Shown piece by piece: positions 1 to 13,500 of a stretch of DNA of 64,000 nucleotides. The stretch spans positions 7,727,302-7,791,301 of the forward strand of contig OX422215.1 in NCBI GenBank assembly GCA_949130495.1, read 5' to 3'. The first letter of the stretch is position 1. Every line of letters begins with the position of its first letter. The stretch comes from Sambucus nigra. Its lineage: Eukaryota > Streptophyta > Magnoliopsida > Dipsacales > Adoxaceae. A program made the translations under genes and the position numbers. The notes below the pieces were generated by a model. That model searched no databases and had not been told where the DNA came from. It was given only the letters and a program-made list of their open reading frames with translations.

Positions 1-1143
1 ATCGATCCATTGAGAGAATTGGTGATGATGATATTGTGTAGTGATCTCCTTATTTTTGTTTATATGTTTGCTAAAATGTGTTAAGTGAGGGACTCCTACG
101 GGTTTATGGATAGAATCACGAGATGGTCCCCAAAGGTAGTGGCCTTCGTGTGATGTATTTGAGAACAATAAAAGAGATATGTTATTCTAACGATGGTTTT
201 TTAATTAATAAGGAAACATATGTGATGATGTGTATTAATATTATAAAACTGTGTTTGACGTATTTATGGGTGACATTATGGGGGTTGGTATTTCGTTGCA
301 TTCTTATATGTATACTCAATCATATCCCTATTATATCTGATTATTCAGTTTCTACTTACTTAGTCCAAAGATAGGGACTTTTGTATAGTTTATGCCTTAG
401 GGCGGGACATGCTCGTAGTATTTCACTTAGGTGATCTGTGGGGTATTTATTGCATGTGAGTGTCAACTGGATGGAATGTTTATTGCAAATTATTAATATG
501 ATTTATACTATGGATATTGAAGATATTTCTTGCAACTTTAGGTCACTAACCCAAATTCCATAAAATTGTTTCCAAGCATTTGTAGACAGGATCCGTTCGG
601 CTTAGACAATTCAGAATTACAGCTCAATTTGTTTCCAGCTTTCGGTTAATTTGATTCTAGCATAGGTTGCCACTCTGTTTTAGTTTTGGTTTAGTGTTTT
701 ATTCAGATATTTATATGGACCTTGAGTCCCAATTATTTATTTCAATCAATTGGTTCTGAGTCGAGATTTATTCAGATTGTGTATTGTTGGATGTTTTGAG
801 ACTTTATGTATTCATAGTTATTTATTCTTTACGTTATCGCATGTTGTTGATGGATTTAAATTCACTTCAAGTATGTTTATTTTAATTCTTGATGCTGAGA
901 ATGATACAAATTAATAACGCACTCTATCTTTAGCATATTGGAATGTCCAACATGTACATGGAAAATAGGGATTGTTACAAGTACATAGTATTGAGCATGT
1001 TGTATTAATGAGAGTGTTTATATGATATTTCATGTTTAATGAGAAGAATTGCATATTTGAGGGGGAATTAATTTAGTAAATTGATGTTCACATATACACA
1101 TGATTATATTCACATTTTTCATCGTGTTACTCTTCTATTTTTC
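1..1143. other. AT-rich noncoding flank, no gene seen
   Basis: I see no coding signal; the open frames here are short and match nothing I recognise. The stretch 560-1,000 has the loose look of the downstream part of a long gypsy LTR, but I found no terminus or primer binding site to prove it. Confidence 0.4.
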
Positions 1144-4100
1144 TATAATACCCCGTATTTCTGTGCATTGTTCAATTTTGAAATTAATTATTTTTGCTTG
1201 CAGTGACATGGGATGCCATATTTACATGAGGCGACATGGGATGTCACTATTTATATTTTATTTGTGCTATATGATTTGTTTGTGAAATCAAAAGTAACAC
1301 ACAATAATACACTAATCATATATAGTTGGTGACTTAAGTATCATGGGCGACTATGGAATAGTCAGGGACTAGGTGTCGAGGTTTTTTTTATTTAGATTAT
1401 TCCCTCAGTATTAGATCCCATCGATTGTGAAGTAGTTTCTTCTAATACCGAGTCGTATGAAATTGATTAATAATTAGACTTTAATTAATTATACTTGTAC
1501 TAAATTTTACTTAAGTTAATGAGATAATTAATTTAATAGAATATTCCATATTTCATGTTGACCTTTATGATGTTAGGAATGTCCCTTTTTTTTACCTTAA
1601 ACAGTATAATTTAAGTCTATTGGGTTAGTATATGGCTTGGGTAGATTTTTTAGCCAATTAGAGTGGTATTTGGGCTTTAGGTTGAGACCCATATGGGGCC
1701 TAGGATTAATTTTATAGAAGCTAAGTTAAGTGGTATTTAGACATAACCTAAACACATTTTAGATATTTGAATAAACCCTAGAGATCTTGATATAAGATAC
1801 ACCAAGGATCGGTAGAAGAATTGTGATGTTTTGGGACTTTGATTCATCGATTAGTCAAGAGGAAAATTTACATCATCTAATAATTTAATTGAAATTGTGT
1901 TATTACAGTAGTAGATCATTGGATTCTGAACTAATATGTTTATAATATTATTTTAATCACATAAGATTAACATTTGAAATTAGTTTAATTGAGAAATTAA
2001 TCCTTAAACCCCTATTTTATCAACTAGAATAATTTGATGAGAAATCTGACGTATTAACCTTGCAATCGGTTAAATTGTGGTACATTAAATCATGTTAATG
2101 AATCTTATACAAGCCCATGAAATTATATCGAACCTGAGTAGAATTGGGGATTTATCAACTTAAGGTTATTAAACCCATTACAAGATTTCGTTATATAAGC
2201 TTGAGTTAGACACCTAAAACTCATAGATATAGGTTAGTATTATTGTTGCAGACCTTATATATGAAGGAGAATGGGTATGGTGTCAATTAGAAGCTTCGAA
2301 ATTAGGTTTTGGTCTTATTAATGGAGATTGTATGAGAAGAAGAAAGGACATGTGTCAATCTTATTTGAAAGAGATGGGGTTCTTGTTTGAACGAGATTCT
2401 GCATATCATTAGAATAACTTGGGAGGTTGTTAGAATGACCTGGGTAATTTCGATCGAATGACTTTAGGAGGTAATTTAAATGACTTATATATTCTCGTTT
2501 GAACAAGGTTTTAACATTGCTCGAATGCTTTTATCATGTTTGGATGTGTGACCTTATTTTAATTGGAGATTGTTATTTTAAGACACGATATATAATTTTA
2601 GTAATCCGAGAGTATAATGAATTTTTCTATGATTTCTTGAAGGCTTAAACTATCGAGTTGAATGGTTGGGATAGTTCATGATATCGTGAGATGTTTAAGG
2701 ATTGTGTATATCTTACAAGAGTCTAGAATAAGTTTGTAAATCCTATAATAATAGTGTAGTTAATTAGAAATTCCATTTTTAAGTTAGGTGTAAGATGATA
2801 CCTAGATTTGGGGGCCTTGGGAATTTAGGATAAGGTTATAGATAATTGATTCTAGTTAACTTTAATATTAACTGATAATAATAAGATAATTTATTTGTAA
2901 CCCGATTGAGTAGGGTTTTATACTTGTTTGTTCGGCCCGATTTCGTAGGGTTGTAATTTTTTACTTACTTTATGTGTGGAGGCATACCATCGTGTGTGAG
3001 TTCACGTGTGTGATGTACTAGGAGGGATTTTAATGGGGCACGTATGACATTTACCGCATTGAACCCCGGTGATGAGACGAGTTTTACCTTGGCCCTTTTG
3101 TTCAATCCTACAACTGATGTATCCATGTCTGAGAGTGAGGACAAAATGGGGGAGTTCTAGCTTGTAACTTTAGGTATGGAGGTTGTGCATTATGATGGGA
3201 ATGCGTAGTGATTATCCATTACTAAGGATTTGAGATTATAGGTTCGGGACAACCTATTACTATAACTAGTATGCAAGAATGATCCTCGAAGGTGATAGGG
3301 ATAGGCCTTTGTAGTTTTATCTATGGACTCGAGCTTAGTCCATGAAATATGTTGCGGGTTATTCATCCTCACTAATATTCTAGTTCATGTGATTGATATT
3401 GGGCTACTTTGAGATGGTAGTACCGAACTATGATTTATATGATGATTCTATATTGCGATACTTAGGGTGTTTATACCATTTTATGATTTATACTAAATAT
3501 GTATAACCATAAACTAATAACTCGGGAATAATGTAATGAATATACTAGAAAAGTATATCCCTAATTAGTGACCTGCTACTATTTGAGACTTTGAGTTGTG
3601 AGACACTCTTTTGGGCTCATAACTAGAAATAGTTATATATACTACGATTAATAAGTGAGTTACTTTTAATGTAATAGATTTTAGTAGGATATATAATTCT
3701 TAAAAAAAATATGGACTTAATAGTTTTAAAGTAAAGAATGCTTAATTATGATATGAACACTTATCATATGGGACACATCTGGATTTAGGAATAGAACCGC
3801 ATGCTTATTTGAGGTTCCATAGGTTGGGCTACTTAAATAACTTAAAATCGACTTAATATGAGAGGAATATGCATTGTTATTATTTTTATGGCCTAAATTT
3901 AATTAAATTCTTATTCCTTGTAGACTTGTTGAATCATTCGTTGTTGAATTATTTTCTGTAGGTCTTAGGCCACTGTTGTCCCCGTAGACTTGGGTTGTGT
4001 CATTGAGGAGGATTTCTCATGACGATATTTTCATCATTACTAGTATGTATAAGTTTAGCATTATAGCTCATCTAATTCTTTGTATCTACTTATATTTCTA

Positions 4101-4402
4101 TACAGGCAATTGTTTTTATTTTAATTTATCCCGTGTCGAGGATTTGTACATGTTGTACTTATATTTATAGATGGATTTTGTATTGTTAAGATTTTATATT
4201 CCAGAGTTGAATTTATTTCTCATGGAAGAGTTTAGTACCAGAGGTGATGTATTTGTTTTAGCAGTTTATTATATTGCATTACGCTTATTTACTTCATTTT
4301 ATTCTTTTTCATTATATTAAGAATGTTATCAAATGTTTTTTTGTTCCCATCTTTTTTCTATTTAACCTGATCAATATATTTATGATTTTATAGGGTATCA
4401 CA
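1144..4402 (+). repeat. Putative long LTR of degraded gypsy element D
   Basis: The left end reads TATAATACCCCGTATTTCTG, one change from the TGTAATACCCCGTATT start common in plant gypsy LTRs. The right end reads GGGTATCACA and is followed two bases later by a primer binding site. The implied length of about 3.26 kb fits the very long LTRs of Tekay/Del elements and resembles the 2.9-kb LTR of T1 at 7,997. No gene is visible inside. The right end is firm; the left end is inferred from one motif, and no second LTR was found in the window. Confidence 0.5.
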
Positions 4403-4404
4403 AC

Positions 4405-4416
4405 TGGTATTAGAGC
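4405..4416 (+). other. Primer binding site, initiator Met-tRNA type (element D)
   Basis: TGGTATTAGAGC differs by one base from the canonical TGGTATCAGAGC that pairs with the 3' end of plant initiator Met-tRNA. It lies two bases after an LTR end in CACA. The following leader to about 4,640 contains GTTCTTTGACT, also present in the T1 leader, so D and T1 are probably related. Confidence 0.65.
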
Positions 4417-4639
4417 ATTATGCGTTCTAGTGTACTAAGGTTTTAAAGGATTCCATCACTTTTACTCATTGAGTTCTTTGACTACTTTAGAGCGTTGCTA
4501 TTTAGGATTTGTACTATGTGTAACGATGACCACTTAAGGGGTTTAGAGCCGTTGTTCCAAATGAATGATTCGAATATACTCAAGTGCATTAGGAGGGTTA
4601 CTTATTTGGATGTCCTTTGTGAGACGTACCACGCACGAC

Positions 4640-5600
4640 GTTAATTTAAATCGGTAGTTAGGGACTATTGGATTTGACCCTTAATAAGCATATATCGCAT
4701 GGTTCGATGGGATTTGACTCCCACTAAGAAGGGCCTAAAGTAAAGAATTCCAAAGGACAATCAAAGATGGAAACCATTGAAAATTCTTACCAAGTAGTGG
4801 GAATTTTCTTCAAGAAACCAATTTACAAAGTCATCCCTTAGTCAAAGGACAAAACCTACTTCAAGCAACTTCCCAAGATGGCTAGCAACCCAAACGATAG
4901 GGACACTAATCTCAGGTGTACTTATCATAAAAATAATGACCATAAGATAGAGAACTGCAAGATGTTCAAGAGACAACCTAGAATACCTCCTCCAAATTGA
5001 CCACGTGAAAGAATATATTGACACTATAAAAATAAAATCCTCTACACGGGTCAATAGGGTACAAAGCAAGGATGACAATGACCTCCCACTATTCAGTTTG
5101 ATCATAGCCATACATGTCTCTACTGATCCTTCCTAATGAACTTGTAAAACGCTAAATGAAAGGGTCAGGATTGAAGCTATTGCATAAGAATCTTTCTAAG
5201 TGGAAGTATCAAAGACAATCCTAACCAAGTGAGAAAGTAAGGATACTGACATAAATCGGATAATGATATTCACCATGATGATCAAGTTAAGTTAACTTAC
5301 CCCATAAAGATGCTTTAGTCCTTACCCTCCACGTGGAGAACTTCGATGCAAAGAGAATACTGGTCAATCAAGGTAGTTCTTTGGACAACGTATATGTTAA
5401 TATTCTCTATAAGATTGGATACAATATCTAAGACTTGGACATGAAGTTTGACCCCTACTTAGGTTCAAAAGTAATTGGGACCTATTATTGGGACAAATCA
5501 AGATGGCGATAAAAGTTAGTTAAGCCAATTGTGAGATTAAATTCCATATAATCTAGTCAGATTCACCCTATAGCTCCATCCTAAGAAGAGGATAACCTTA
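4640..5600 (+). pseudogene. Relic of Tat-like gag C-terminus and protease (element E)
   Basis: Around 4,896-4,980 the translation contains a Cys/His box (CTYHKNNDHKIENC). This resembles the zinc motif at the end of Tat-lineage gag proteins and the matching motif of element B at 29,638. At 5,316-5,430 a frame reads through a Tat-like protease segment in which the active-site box has become NQGSSLD; B and C have DNGRS and DGGSS at this place. The catalytic Asp is therefore replaced by Asn. Many stops interrupt all frames. No LTR of E was identified with confidence, so this is a truncated old copy. Confidence 0.6.
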
Positions 5601-6119
5601 TATCATGAGATTTATATTTTCTTCACTCCTTCAAAAACTTAAATTTGTGACAAACCAAGGTATCACTGAGGTAAAGGCTATATAGAAGAAACATAGAGTT
5701 GTTTTGTCACCACCATCAAAGGAAAGCAAGATCTGTCCAAGACAAGTCAAGATGATAATGATTTAGAGGGTGACCATACCAATTGAAATCAAAGAGAGCC
5801 CGATTAGGGATGACAGAAACTAGGCTTTCCCCCGTCAACCAAGTAAAAGAGAAACTCATAAACTTTCTTCAAGACTCATCCCAACCAAATAAGACCTTCC
5901 TGATCAGTTTGAAATTACCAGAACATTAGGCATAACAACTCATCAATTCCTTAGAATGAACACATACATGTTCACCTAGTACCCTATGATTTTCCAGGGA
6001 TTGACCTAGATATTGCATACTACCGCATGTCGACTAATCAAGGAAAAGACAAGAAAGTAATCCCCTCAAAAGTTAAGGTATTACATGATTAAGTTGAGAA
6101 AATACTTTATGCCAACTCC

Positions 6120-6640
6120 ATCAAAGAGGCTCAATTTTTAGATTAGATTTCCAACACAGTAAGAGTAAAAAAGTAGAGAGTTTGTGTTAACTTCACAAAC
6201 CTCAATGAAACTTGCCCAAATGATAACTTTACTCTCCTAGGGATTTATCGACTCATTGATTTAATAACAGGACATCAATGAATGAGCTTCATGGATGCTT
6301 ACTCATCTTGTCATTAGATACCCTTGCACATCCCTAATCGAGAGAAGACTTATTTCATCACAAATCCAGGGCTTTACTGCTACAAAGTTATGTCATTTAA
6401 CCTTAAGAATGTTAGGGCAATATACCAACATCTTGATTCTAAGATATTTAATATGAAGGTCATCTTAATAATGGAGGTTTATATTGATTATATGCTCGTC
6501 AAAAGAATATACACGACTGACCACATCCAACACCTTTGAAATTATGATAACTACAAAATAAATTTGAATGACTCCAAGTGTGCTTTTGGAGTTAATTCTT
6601 GCAAGTTTATGAGATTTTTAGTGATACAACGGGGTATTTG
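6120..6640 (+). pseudogene. Relic of Tat-like reverse transcriptase (element E)
   Basis: Conceptual translation gives an RT palm related to those of B and C: a CVNFTNLNETCPNDNF block near 6,190, then SFMDAYS, and at 6,475-6,500 the motif EVYIDYMLVK. The catalytic box expected as Y-V/I-D-D reads YIDY, so the second Asp is lost. The longest uninterrupted stretch is 6,324-6,539. It continues the fragment that starts near 4,640. Orientation and domain order (gag, protease, RT) are normal; RNase H and integrase were not found downstream. Confidence 0.65.
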
Positions 6641-6769
6641 TAGTAGGGTCTCATAGATAAACCTCGCTACTTAGAGATAAACTCCATTATTAAGAGACTA
6701 ATGACATATTTAGACAAAGTGGAACTTAATCAAAGACTGCGAAATCCTTTCAGAACAAGCTAGTTGACC

Positions 6770-7991
6770 CATCATGTATTTCGTCTATTTTTATGTAATT
6801 ATGAGCTATGTTATAATATTAATGAGGTTAAGCGGTATCAACAATGGGTCAGGTCTGGTAGGACCTGTGAGAGCATTCAACTCTGTCGAACAAACTCATT
6901 TGGGAAGAGTCGAGGGAACTGGTTTGGAGGATAGAGATCAAAGCAATGGTAAGGTGTTACTTAACCATGTTAGATACACCAGGTAAAACACTCAACTTTG
7001 CCCGATTGAGCATACTCGAGCAACCTTGAGCTACTAACTATGATCTTACTCAACTATAGAGTTTTGGCACCAAAAGTAATATATTTCCATAAAATATTGG
7101 AATGATGTCATAACATACTTAACACATATTAAATAAAACTTACCTCAAACAGTGATGGTTTGGTGAGCAGCTGGATAGCATGGCACTGACACACTATTGT
7201 GCCTCCTGAGAAAATGATTGATCGCTCAAGATTTCACTCGGCATGTAATGTTAATGATATGTTAGGTATGGTAGTATGATCCAGCATTTAATGCGCACGA
7301 GGTTCCTCATATGCAACCTGATCCTATATATACCCCATTTATCTTTTGATAAATGACGAGGCTCTTGAGCCAATAGACATCTTTGAGACATTTATTTCAA
7401 ACCAGAGCTTTTACTCCTCCATTAATACATTTCACCAGTTCTTCCCAAGAACACAAGAATTTATTGAGTTTTAAACACTATTCCATCATACTTTGGTGTT
7501 AACCTGCCTACCTTGGGTTTATTTAGAGTGCTTACTTATCTTTCTCTATAACTAACTACCAAGAGAGGTTCATTTATTATTCCAAATAGTTGTATTTATT
7601 ACCTTCCATTATGATATATAATTAAGTTAATTCATTTATCATTAAGGGTACACTTGTTACTGTTCCATCATCATTAATACGGGTTATGTCTCAATTTATT
7701 CATAAACACCCTAGAAAAGAGAACTACTACCTTACATTTACGGGCTCTAATGGGGAGGTATTCTCTCATAAATGGTGAATGACAATGTGGGGGAAAATAC
7801 TACTCCTTAAATAGTGTGACACATGGCGAGCACACCAGTCAAGATGACGACCCGCATGCTCTCCAAAGAGATAAGGACGAATAAGAGTCCTAGAGATAGT
7901 AGAATACTAAGAAGCATTATTTGGTTGTGATTTAAACTATACGAAGAAAGGACTAATCTAATTGCAACCCCTAACTCTATATATAGGGGAC
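6770..7991. other. Noncoding stretch, possible remnant of a Tat-type LTR
   Basis: No coding region is supported. A TATATA run at about 7,324 is followed by text resembling the R/U5 part of Tat-type LTRs (CATTAATACATTTCACC and CTGCCTACCTTGG at 7,420-7,520), but no paired LTR or boundary is visible. Confidence 0.3.
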
Positions 7992-7996
7992 ACCCT

Positions 7997-10881
7997 TGTA
8001 ACAACCCGTATTTTTTAGGAATTAAAAATGAATTAAATTGTTTAAATTTAAATTACAAGTGTGACATAATTTAAACACAATTTAATAGAAATTAAATATT
8101 ACGGGCTGATTGAATTATTACTCGGAGAGAAATGATTAATGTTTATTGAATTACATAATAGAGGTCATGAAGAATGATAGTGACACAACAATATGTTATC
8201 TCAATCGGATGTCGTGTGTGGACTAAATGAGGTAGAGATAGAAAATAAATTATGAGTAACTCGGATCATGCTTTAGAGGTTATGGTTATGTCTAGAAGGG
8301 TCGAAACAGTAAAAATAGTATACCCGGGTGTGTAGTATGGGTCTCGGGACAGTCTCAGACCAAACCGACAATACGAGAGGGCATTTCAAACATTTTATAA
8401 CTTAGGGTTAAAGGAATTTCGAAATTTTAAGTATTATATATAGTTGTGGTGATGTGAAGCTATGGTAAAAATATTAGAAACCAACTAGAGGCTAGTAGAG
8501 AGGAGAGGAAGAGTTTTCTTGGATCCTATGAGAGGATTTTAGAGAATTCAAGCTCATTTGGGCATCACAACCATTCTTGGAGGAAGGATTTGAAGAGAAG
8601 CTTCATAAAAAGGATCAAATCAGACCACTTCAATATAAGGCAAGTATTTACCTTGCAAATTTTATTAGTTATCATACCCATGTAGAATAGGAACTTTGTA
8701 TTAAGGACAATTGATGAGTAAAATTATAATTAAGAATAGTATTTGATGTGGAATAAATATAATTACATGGAGAAAACAAAACCAAGAGTTTTGGGAGTTT
8801 AATGATGTATTAAATTTGGGTTTTTGGTGAGTTTATATGAAGATTATAAAATAATAGGATTTATGATTATGAGGTGTGAAATCCGATTATATGATGAAAT
8901 TGTATGGATATTATTCGTGATTTACGTTATAAATTATCCCTATATGTAACTTTGATGTTTAGTGAAATTTAATCTAATAATTGGGATGTTGGTATAAAAG
9001 TTTGAGTATTCGAACAAATTTGTAATAGAAAAAGAAAAAAGAAGATACCTGATACATTTTGAATCGATTCGGCTCAAGGGAGAATCGATTCGACAAGGTG
9101 AATCGATTCGGCTATTGGGCGAATCAATTCGATTTTGCCCAGAATTGAAAAATGTTTCTTTAAGTTCGGATGTCTTGGATAATTAGTAAAAAAAATCTTT
9201 TGGACATTTTTAAATTATAGAAGAGAATATGAAAATGTCAGTAGTCCTAGAGAAGTGATTAGGTTTACATGAATTAAGACGAGTTAAATATGGAGATAAT
9301 GGAGAAAATATTCATAATTGATAAATGAATGAAATGTGAGTTGTAATACGTAATGATGAATGAACTTACGTTTATGGCTAGTAGGATATGATGGGAATAA
9401 CTACGGATTTCAGAATGGGTAATTAGGAATATTAGAATAGTAAGTGATACTCGAAATTTAATAAATTAGAATTTTAATGAAAACTTATAGTACGTCGAAT
9501 ATACGAGTGATATATATTACATACGAGTTGATGAAATTGGGTTGTGTGTATGCCTATTGAATAATATATAAATAGGCTGTGTGAATACCTATAGATATGA
9601 TTTGATTATGTGAGTAAACATACCTATGCTGCCTGCTAACATGAGGTTTACACGCAGAGGGCGATACCACCTTGACGATTCCAGTGAGGTCTGGATTAGT
9701 GCCCTAGAACATGGAACTTAGGGTGGTCCACTATGTGTCGTGTATTATTAGGATTGGTATGTCGTTTGGGTACGTTAGGTATGTGCGTATCCCACAGTCT
9801 TAGAACCATGTTCTCCTCCACTATGATGTTGAGTTATTTTGGGTTCGAGGAGACATGCTGAACCAATAGTCCTTATTTGAGTACGAGAGGTACATGGACT
9901 TAATAGCAGAGTATGCCAGGATCATGAGGGGACATTCCGGAGATGCCATATTTTTGTGTATATATTATATGTGTGATGAATATATACCAGTGTAATATAT
10001 CTACTTACGTGAAATAGTAGAATTGATAGATTATGTATATTTAAAAGAATTTAAGTAGTCAAACTTAAATGATTGACTTAATAATAAAATGTGACTAAAT
10101 AAATTATCGTTGAGACTGAAGTTTTGTGTCGTATGGGAAAATACGAGGGAACGAGACTTAGTGAGAATAGTCAAATACATTAACTAGTTGGGAAAGGGAC
10201 ACTAGTTAGGTAGAATACGTTAGGCATGCACATTAGTTGAGAGGTGAGTATCGCAAGTGAGTATACGTGGATAATACATGTGTAATAAATAACTGATTTA
10301 GATTGTAATTTAAATACTTAGTATTTTCAAAATGTTTTACTTGGGCTCTGACCCGTGTCAAAATTATTTTCAAAACATTTTAGGTGTCCAGCCATAAGGA
10401 CGCCCTATTTAGAGATCCTATCCAATGACACATAGCTGGAGCAGTGTGGAGGCTTGCAAGATATTTTCTTAGACGCTCGAGCTCGTTCTTTCTAAATAGG
10501 AGATTTCATTAGCAGTTTATCTGGGTTTGATGCCTTCAGACTATTATTTTTATCCAGTTATGCGTCAGAGTGTATTAAGATTTTAATTACTTGTTTCAGA
10601 TTGTATGCTCATAGAACCGATGGTTTATTCAGTCTCCTTTATTTATTTATATTTGTCGTAATGTTATTCAAATTATATTCACGTGTTAATGGTTTAGTTC
10701 ATTTAATTTATTTTGCATATGTTAATAATAAAAGACAAACTTTGGCACCCACTTAGTTTGACATAGGTGGTTAGTAATTAAAAAGTTTTCGAAAGTGATG
10801 CTAAGGATGAAACCATTAATTATTCCTGTTTAATTTAATAATGGGATGATCAACCAGGATTAAAATAGGCAGGGTGTCACA
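7997..10881 (+). repeat. 5' LTR of T1 (2,885 bp)
   Basis: It starts TGTAACAACCCGTATTTT and ends GGGTGTCACA, three bases before a primer binding site. The whole length can be followed in three pieces of the 3' LTR: the start at 15,675, the middle from 26,162, the end up to 51,788. No ORF of note lies inside. It contains a cluster of ATCGAT palindromes at 9,061-9,130. Confidence 0.88.
9061..9130. promoter_or_regulatory. Cluster of four phased GAATCGATTC palindromes in the T1 LTR
   Basis: GAATCGATTC occurs at 9,061, 9,082 and 9,100, with a one-base variant GAATCAATTC at 9,121. Starts are 21, 18 and 21 bp apart. Two copies survive in the other LTR at 26,962 and 26,983, again 21 bp apart. The spacing suggests a protein-binding array on one helix face, but no function is known to me. 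Confidence 0.55.
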
Positions 10882-10883
10882 GA

Positions 10884-10895
10884 TGGTATCAAAGC
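10884..10895 (+). other. Primer binding site of T1
   Basis: TGGTATCAAAGC, one base from the canonical initiator Met-tRNA complement, lies three bases after the LTR end. It marks the start of minus-strand synthesis and fixes the element as plus-oriented. Confidence 0.8.
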
Positions 10896-11071
10896 GTCAG
10901 GTTCTAGTATTTATAGGATTTTTGCGGCTTACTACGATTTCAGCATAGTGTTCTTTGACTTAGAACCCTATTATTAGGAATGTAGCATTCATGATTACAC
11001 ATTTGAGATTCGTTCTTATGCTTTTAAAATTGTATTGACTGTGAACTCATATAATTCGAACCTATTTTCAG

Positions 11072-12185
11072 ATGCCATCTAGGAGACAAGGAGTAGGAAG
11101 AGCAGCGACTCAAAATAATGAGGGGGTGGCTCAGCCAGAGCCATAAGCATCGCAGCCACCAGAACCATAGGGGACAGTGATAGCAGCTGAGGTGGCAACG
11201 ATAGTGGCACAGGCGATAAATGAAGCTATGAATGCCATGGCTCAGCATTTTCCTCAGGTCCAGGGCCACTACATCCAGTGGTACCAAGGGTTCAGGCACA
11301 CCCAGGAATGAAAGAATGGCAAAGGGTTAGGGAGTCTTTTAGAAGGGCCACCCACCAGAATTTAAGGGGAGTTATGATTTGATTGCGGCATGTTAGTGGA
11401 AGGAAAATATTCAACATCACTTAAATATGGTTGACTGCAATGAGGTACGAAAATAGATGCTTACTACTTTCAGGTTGGTTGGAGCAGCATTATAGTGGTG
11501 GGAGTCAGTTACCACCATTACAGAGAGGCATACTATGACTATTACTAATTTTTGGGTGCGGTTTGACCGCAAATATTTTCCACCAACTGTAGAGACTGAG
11601 ATGAGTAATAAGTTTAGTGAGGTGACACAGGGTGATCATTCTACTACCGAATATGAGGAGGAGTTCACTTTTTTGGCTAATTTTATACCAGATGAGGTGA
11701 ACAATGAAGAAAAGAAAAAAGGCACGATTTATGGATGGTATGGCTTGGAGGATCCGCTAACACTCGATTGGGAATCACACATAGGTGACTTATATGGACG
11801 TCGTCAATGTCGCACTATTACATTGTTAGGACCATCACTTCCATGTGAAGGGGAGCAAGTGAGGAGGTGAGCCAAGCTAGCAGGGCAAGATAGAAGGGGG
11901 CGATGCTAGTGGAGCATCACAGCAACATCAATTAGGAAAATACTAGGGGCAGGATTTTTGACAGGGGGATCAGGCTAAGCGGTTCATATCTGGGGGTTAT
12001 CAACCCTAGGGTGGTTATAGGTAGGGCCAGTAGGGTCCTCAGCAACAGCAGGTTCCTCAGGGTCTCCATGGATAAGGGAATAAGGGGGGAGGTCAGTAGG
12101 ATTAATTATTTGTGGACAGCATTAGAAAGAGTTTCTAGGCCAGTTCCTTATTTATGGACAGACGGGCCACAAGAGTAAGGATTTC
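11072..12185 (+). pseudogene. T1 gag remnant
   Basis: A start codon at 11,072 opens MPSRRQGVGR and a low-complexity Gln/Pro/Ala-rich N-terminus, as in Tekay gags. Stops follow within about 25 codons. The capsid-like core is best seen at 11,535-11,870 (FWVRFDRKYFPP, then the YEEEFTFLANFIP helix). At 12,108-12,185 a degraded zinc knuckle reads YGQTGHKSKDF, where the first and last Cys have become Tyr and Phe, both explicable by single-base changes. Gag would coat element RNA in cytoplasmic particles; this copy cannot. Confidence 0.7.
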
Positions 12186-12251
12186 CCATAGCAGGGGAGA
12201 GCTCCGTAGCAGCAGGGTACCCCATAGGAGCAGTAGGCACAGAGACCACCT

Positions 12252-12780
12252 ATGGAACCAGTCCCACTCTCACCACCTCCAGAGGAAAAACTTCAGTATG
12301 GGCGTGTCTATAACATTCGAGATACATCCATTCAACAGGTCCCACAGGCACCACCGGTAGTAACCGGTACGTTTACTATACATGGTCTTGCGGGTAGTGT
12401 TTTATTTGATACTGGGGCATCACATTCTTTCGTAACTACTAGATTTTCACGAGTTGTCGTCCTATTAAAAACTGCTGGTAGTCTCTTTATGTGTGTGGAG
12501 TCACCGATGGGTAGTGGGTCGCTGATACACTCGATTTGTAGGGGTGTGGATATTGATGTGGGTAGATTGTGTTTAGCCGCTGATCTTCTTGTATTGGATA
12601 TGGAGGGTTTTGACGTTTTCTTGGGAATGAATTTGTTAGCTGGTTATCGGGCGATGGTTTATTATTATGGGATGGCTTCTCGATACCCAGGAAGGAGATG
12701 TTCTTAGTGGCGATGCCTCTTCCTAAGGGAGGGTCACCCACTCATCTATATTACATCGTGGAGGAGACCTCACAGGAGGT
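12252..12780 (+). pseudogene. T1 aspartic protease
   Basis: An open stretch of 151 codons contains the retropepsin active-site box LFDTGASHSFV at about 12,402-12,434, with the catalytic DTGAS intact, followed by hydrophobic strands (DLLVLDMEGFDVFLGMNLL) typical of gypsy proteases. The frame closes at 12,705-12,707. In the live ancestor this domain would have cleaved the gag-pol polyprotein. Confidence 0.75.
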
Positions 12781-12839
12781 GGTAGTTTTGTTAGACTCGA
12801 TTTTATTCATAAGGGAGTTCAAAGATGTATTTTAGGATA

Positions 12840-13500
12840 TAATCGAGTTATCGCCTAAGAAGGAAAGTGAATTTATTATTTATCTAGAACCAGGTATAAG
12901 ACCCATAGCTCAAGCTCCTTATCGCATGGCTCCATCTGAGATGCGAGAGTTGAGAGAGAAGATTCAACAGCTCTTGGGGAAGGTTTTTATTCGATGAAGT
13001 ACTTCACCGTGGGGTACTCTGGTATTATTTGTTAAGAACAAGGATGGGTCACTTCGATTGTGTATTGACTACAGGGAGTTGGATAAGGTCACCGTCTGAA
13101 ATAAATATCCACTACCTTGTATCGATGACCTATTCGAGCAGCTGAAGGGAGAAACTTACTTCTCCAAGATTGATTTGAGGTTCGGGTATCGTCAGTTGCG
13201 CGTCAGGGAGGAGAACGTTCTTAAGAAAGCTTTCTGACACGATATGGGTCCTATGAGTTTCAGGTAATGCCATTTGAACTCACCAATGTGCCAACAATGT
13301 TTATGGATCTGATGAACAGGGTTTTCCATGAGTTCCTTTACCAGTTTTTGATTTGTTTATCTTTGATATTCTGGTTTACTCTCATTCTGAGGATGAGCAT
13401 CCGAGCACTTACAGAAGGTTTTACAAACACTTAGAGAACACCAGTTGTATGTGAAGTTTAGCAAATATGGGTTTTGTCTTCGGGGGGTGTAGTTTATGGG
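12840..13500 (+). pseudogene. T1 reverse transcriptase
   Basis: RT motifs appear in shifting frames: [27 protein letters not shown] text at 13,025-13,095, then [25 protein letters not shown] around 13,105-13,170, and [15 protein letters not shown] at 13,240-13,280. The catalytic box, expected as FIDD, reads FIFD at about 13,356-13,367, so one metal-binding Asp is gone. Several stops and at least one frame change make the gene dead. Confidence 0.75.
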
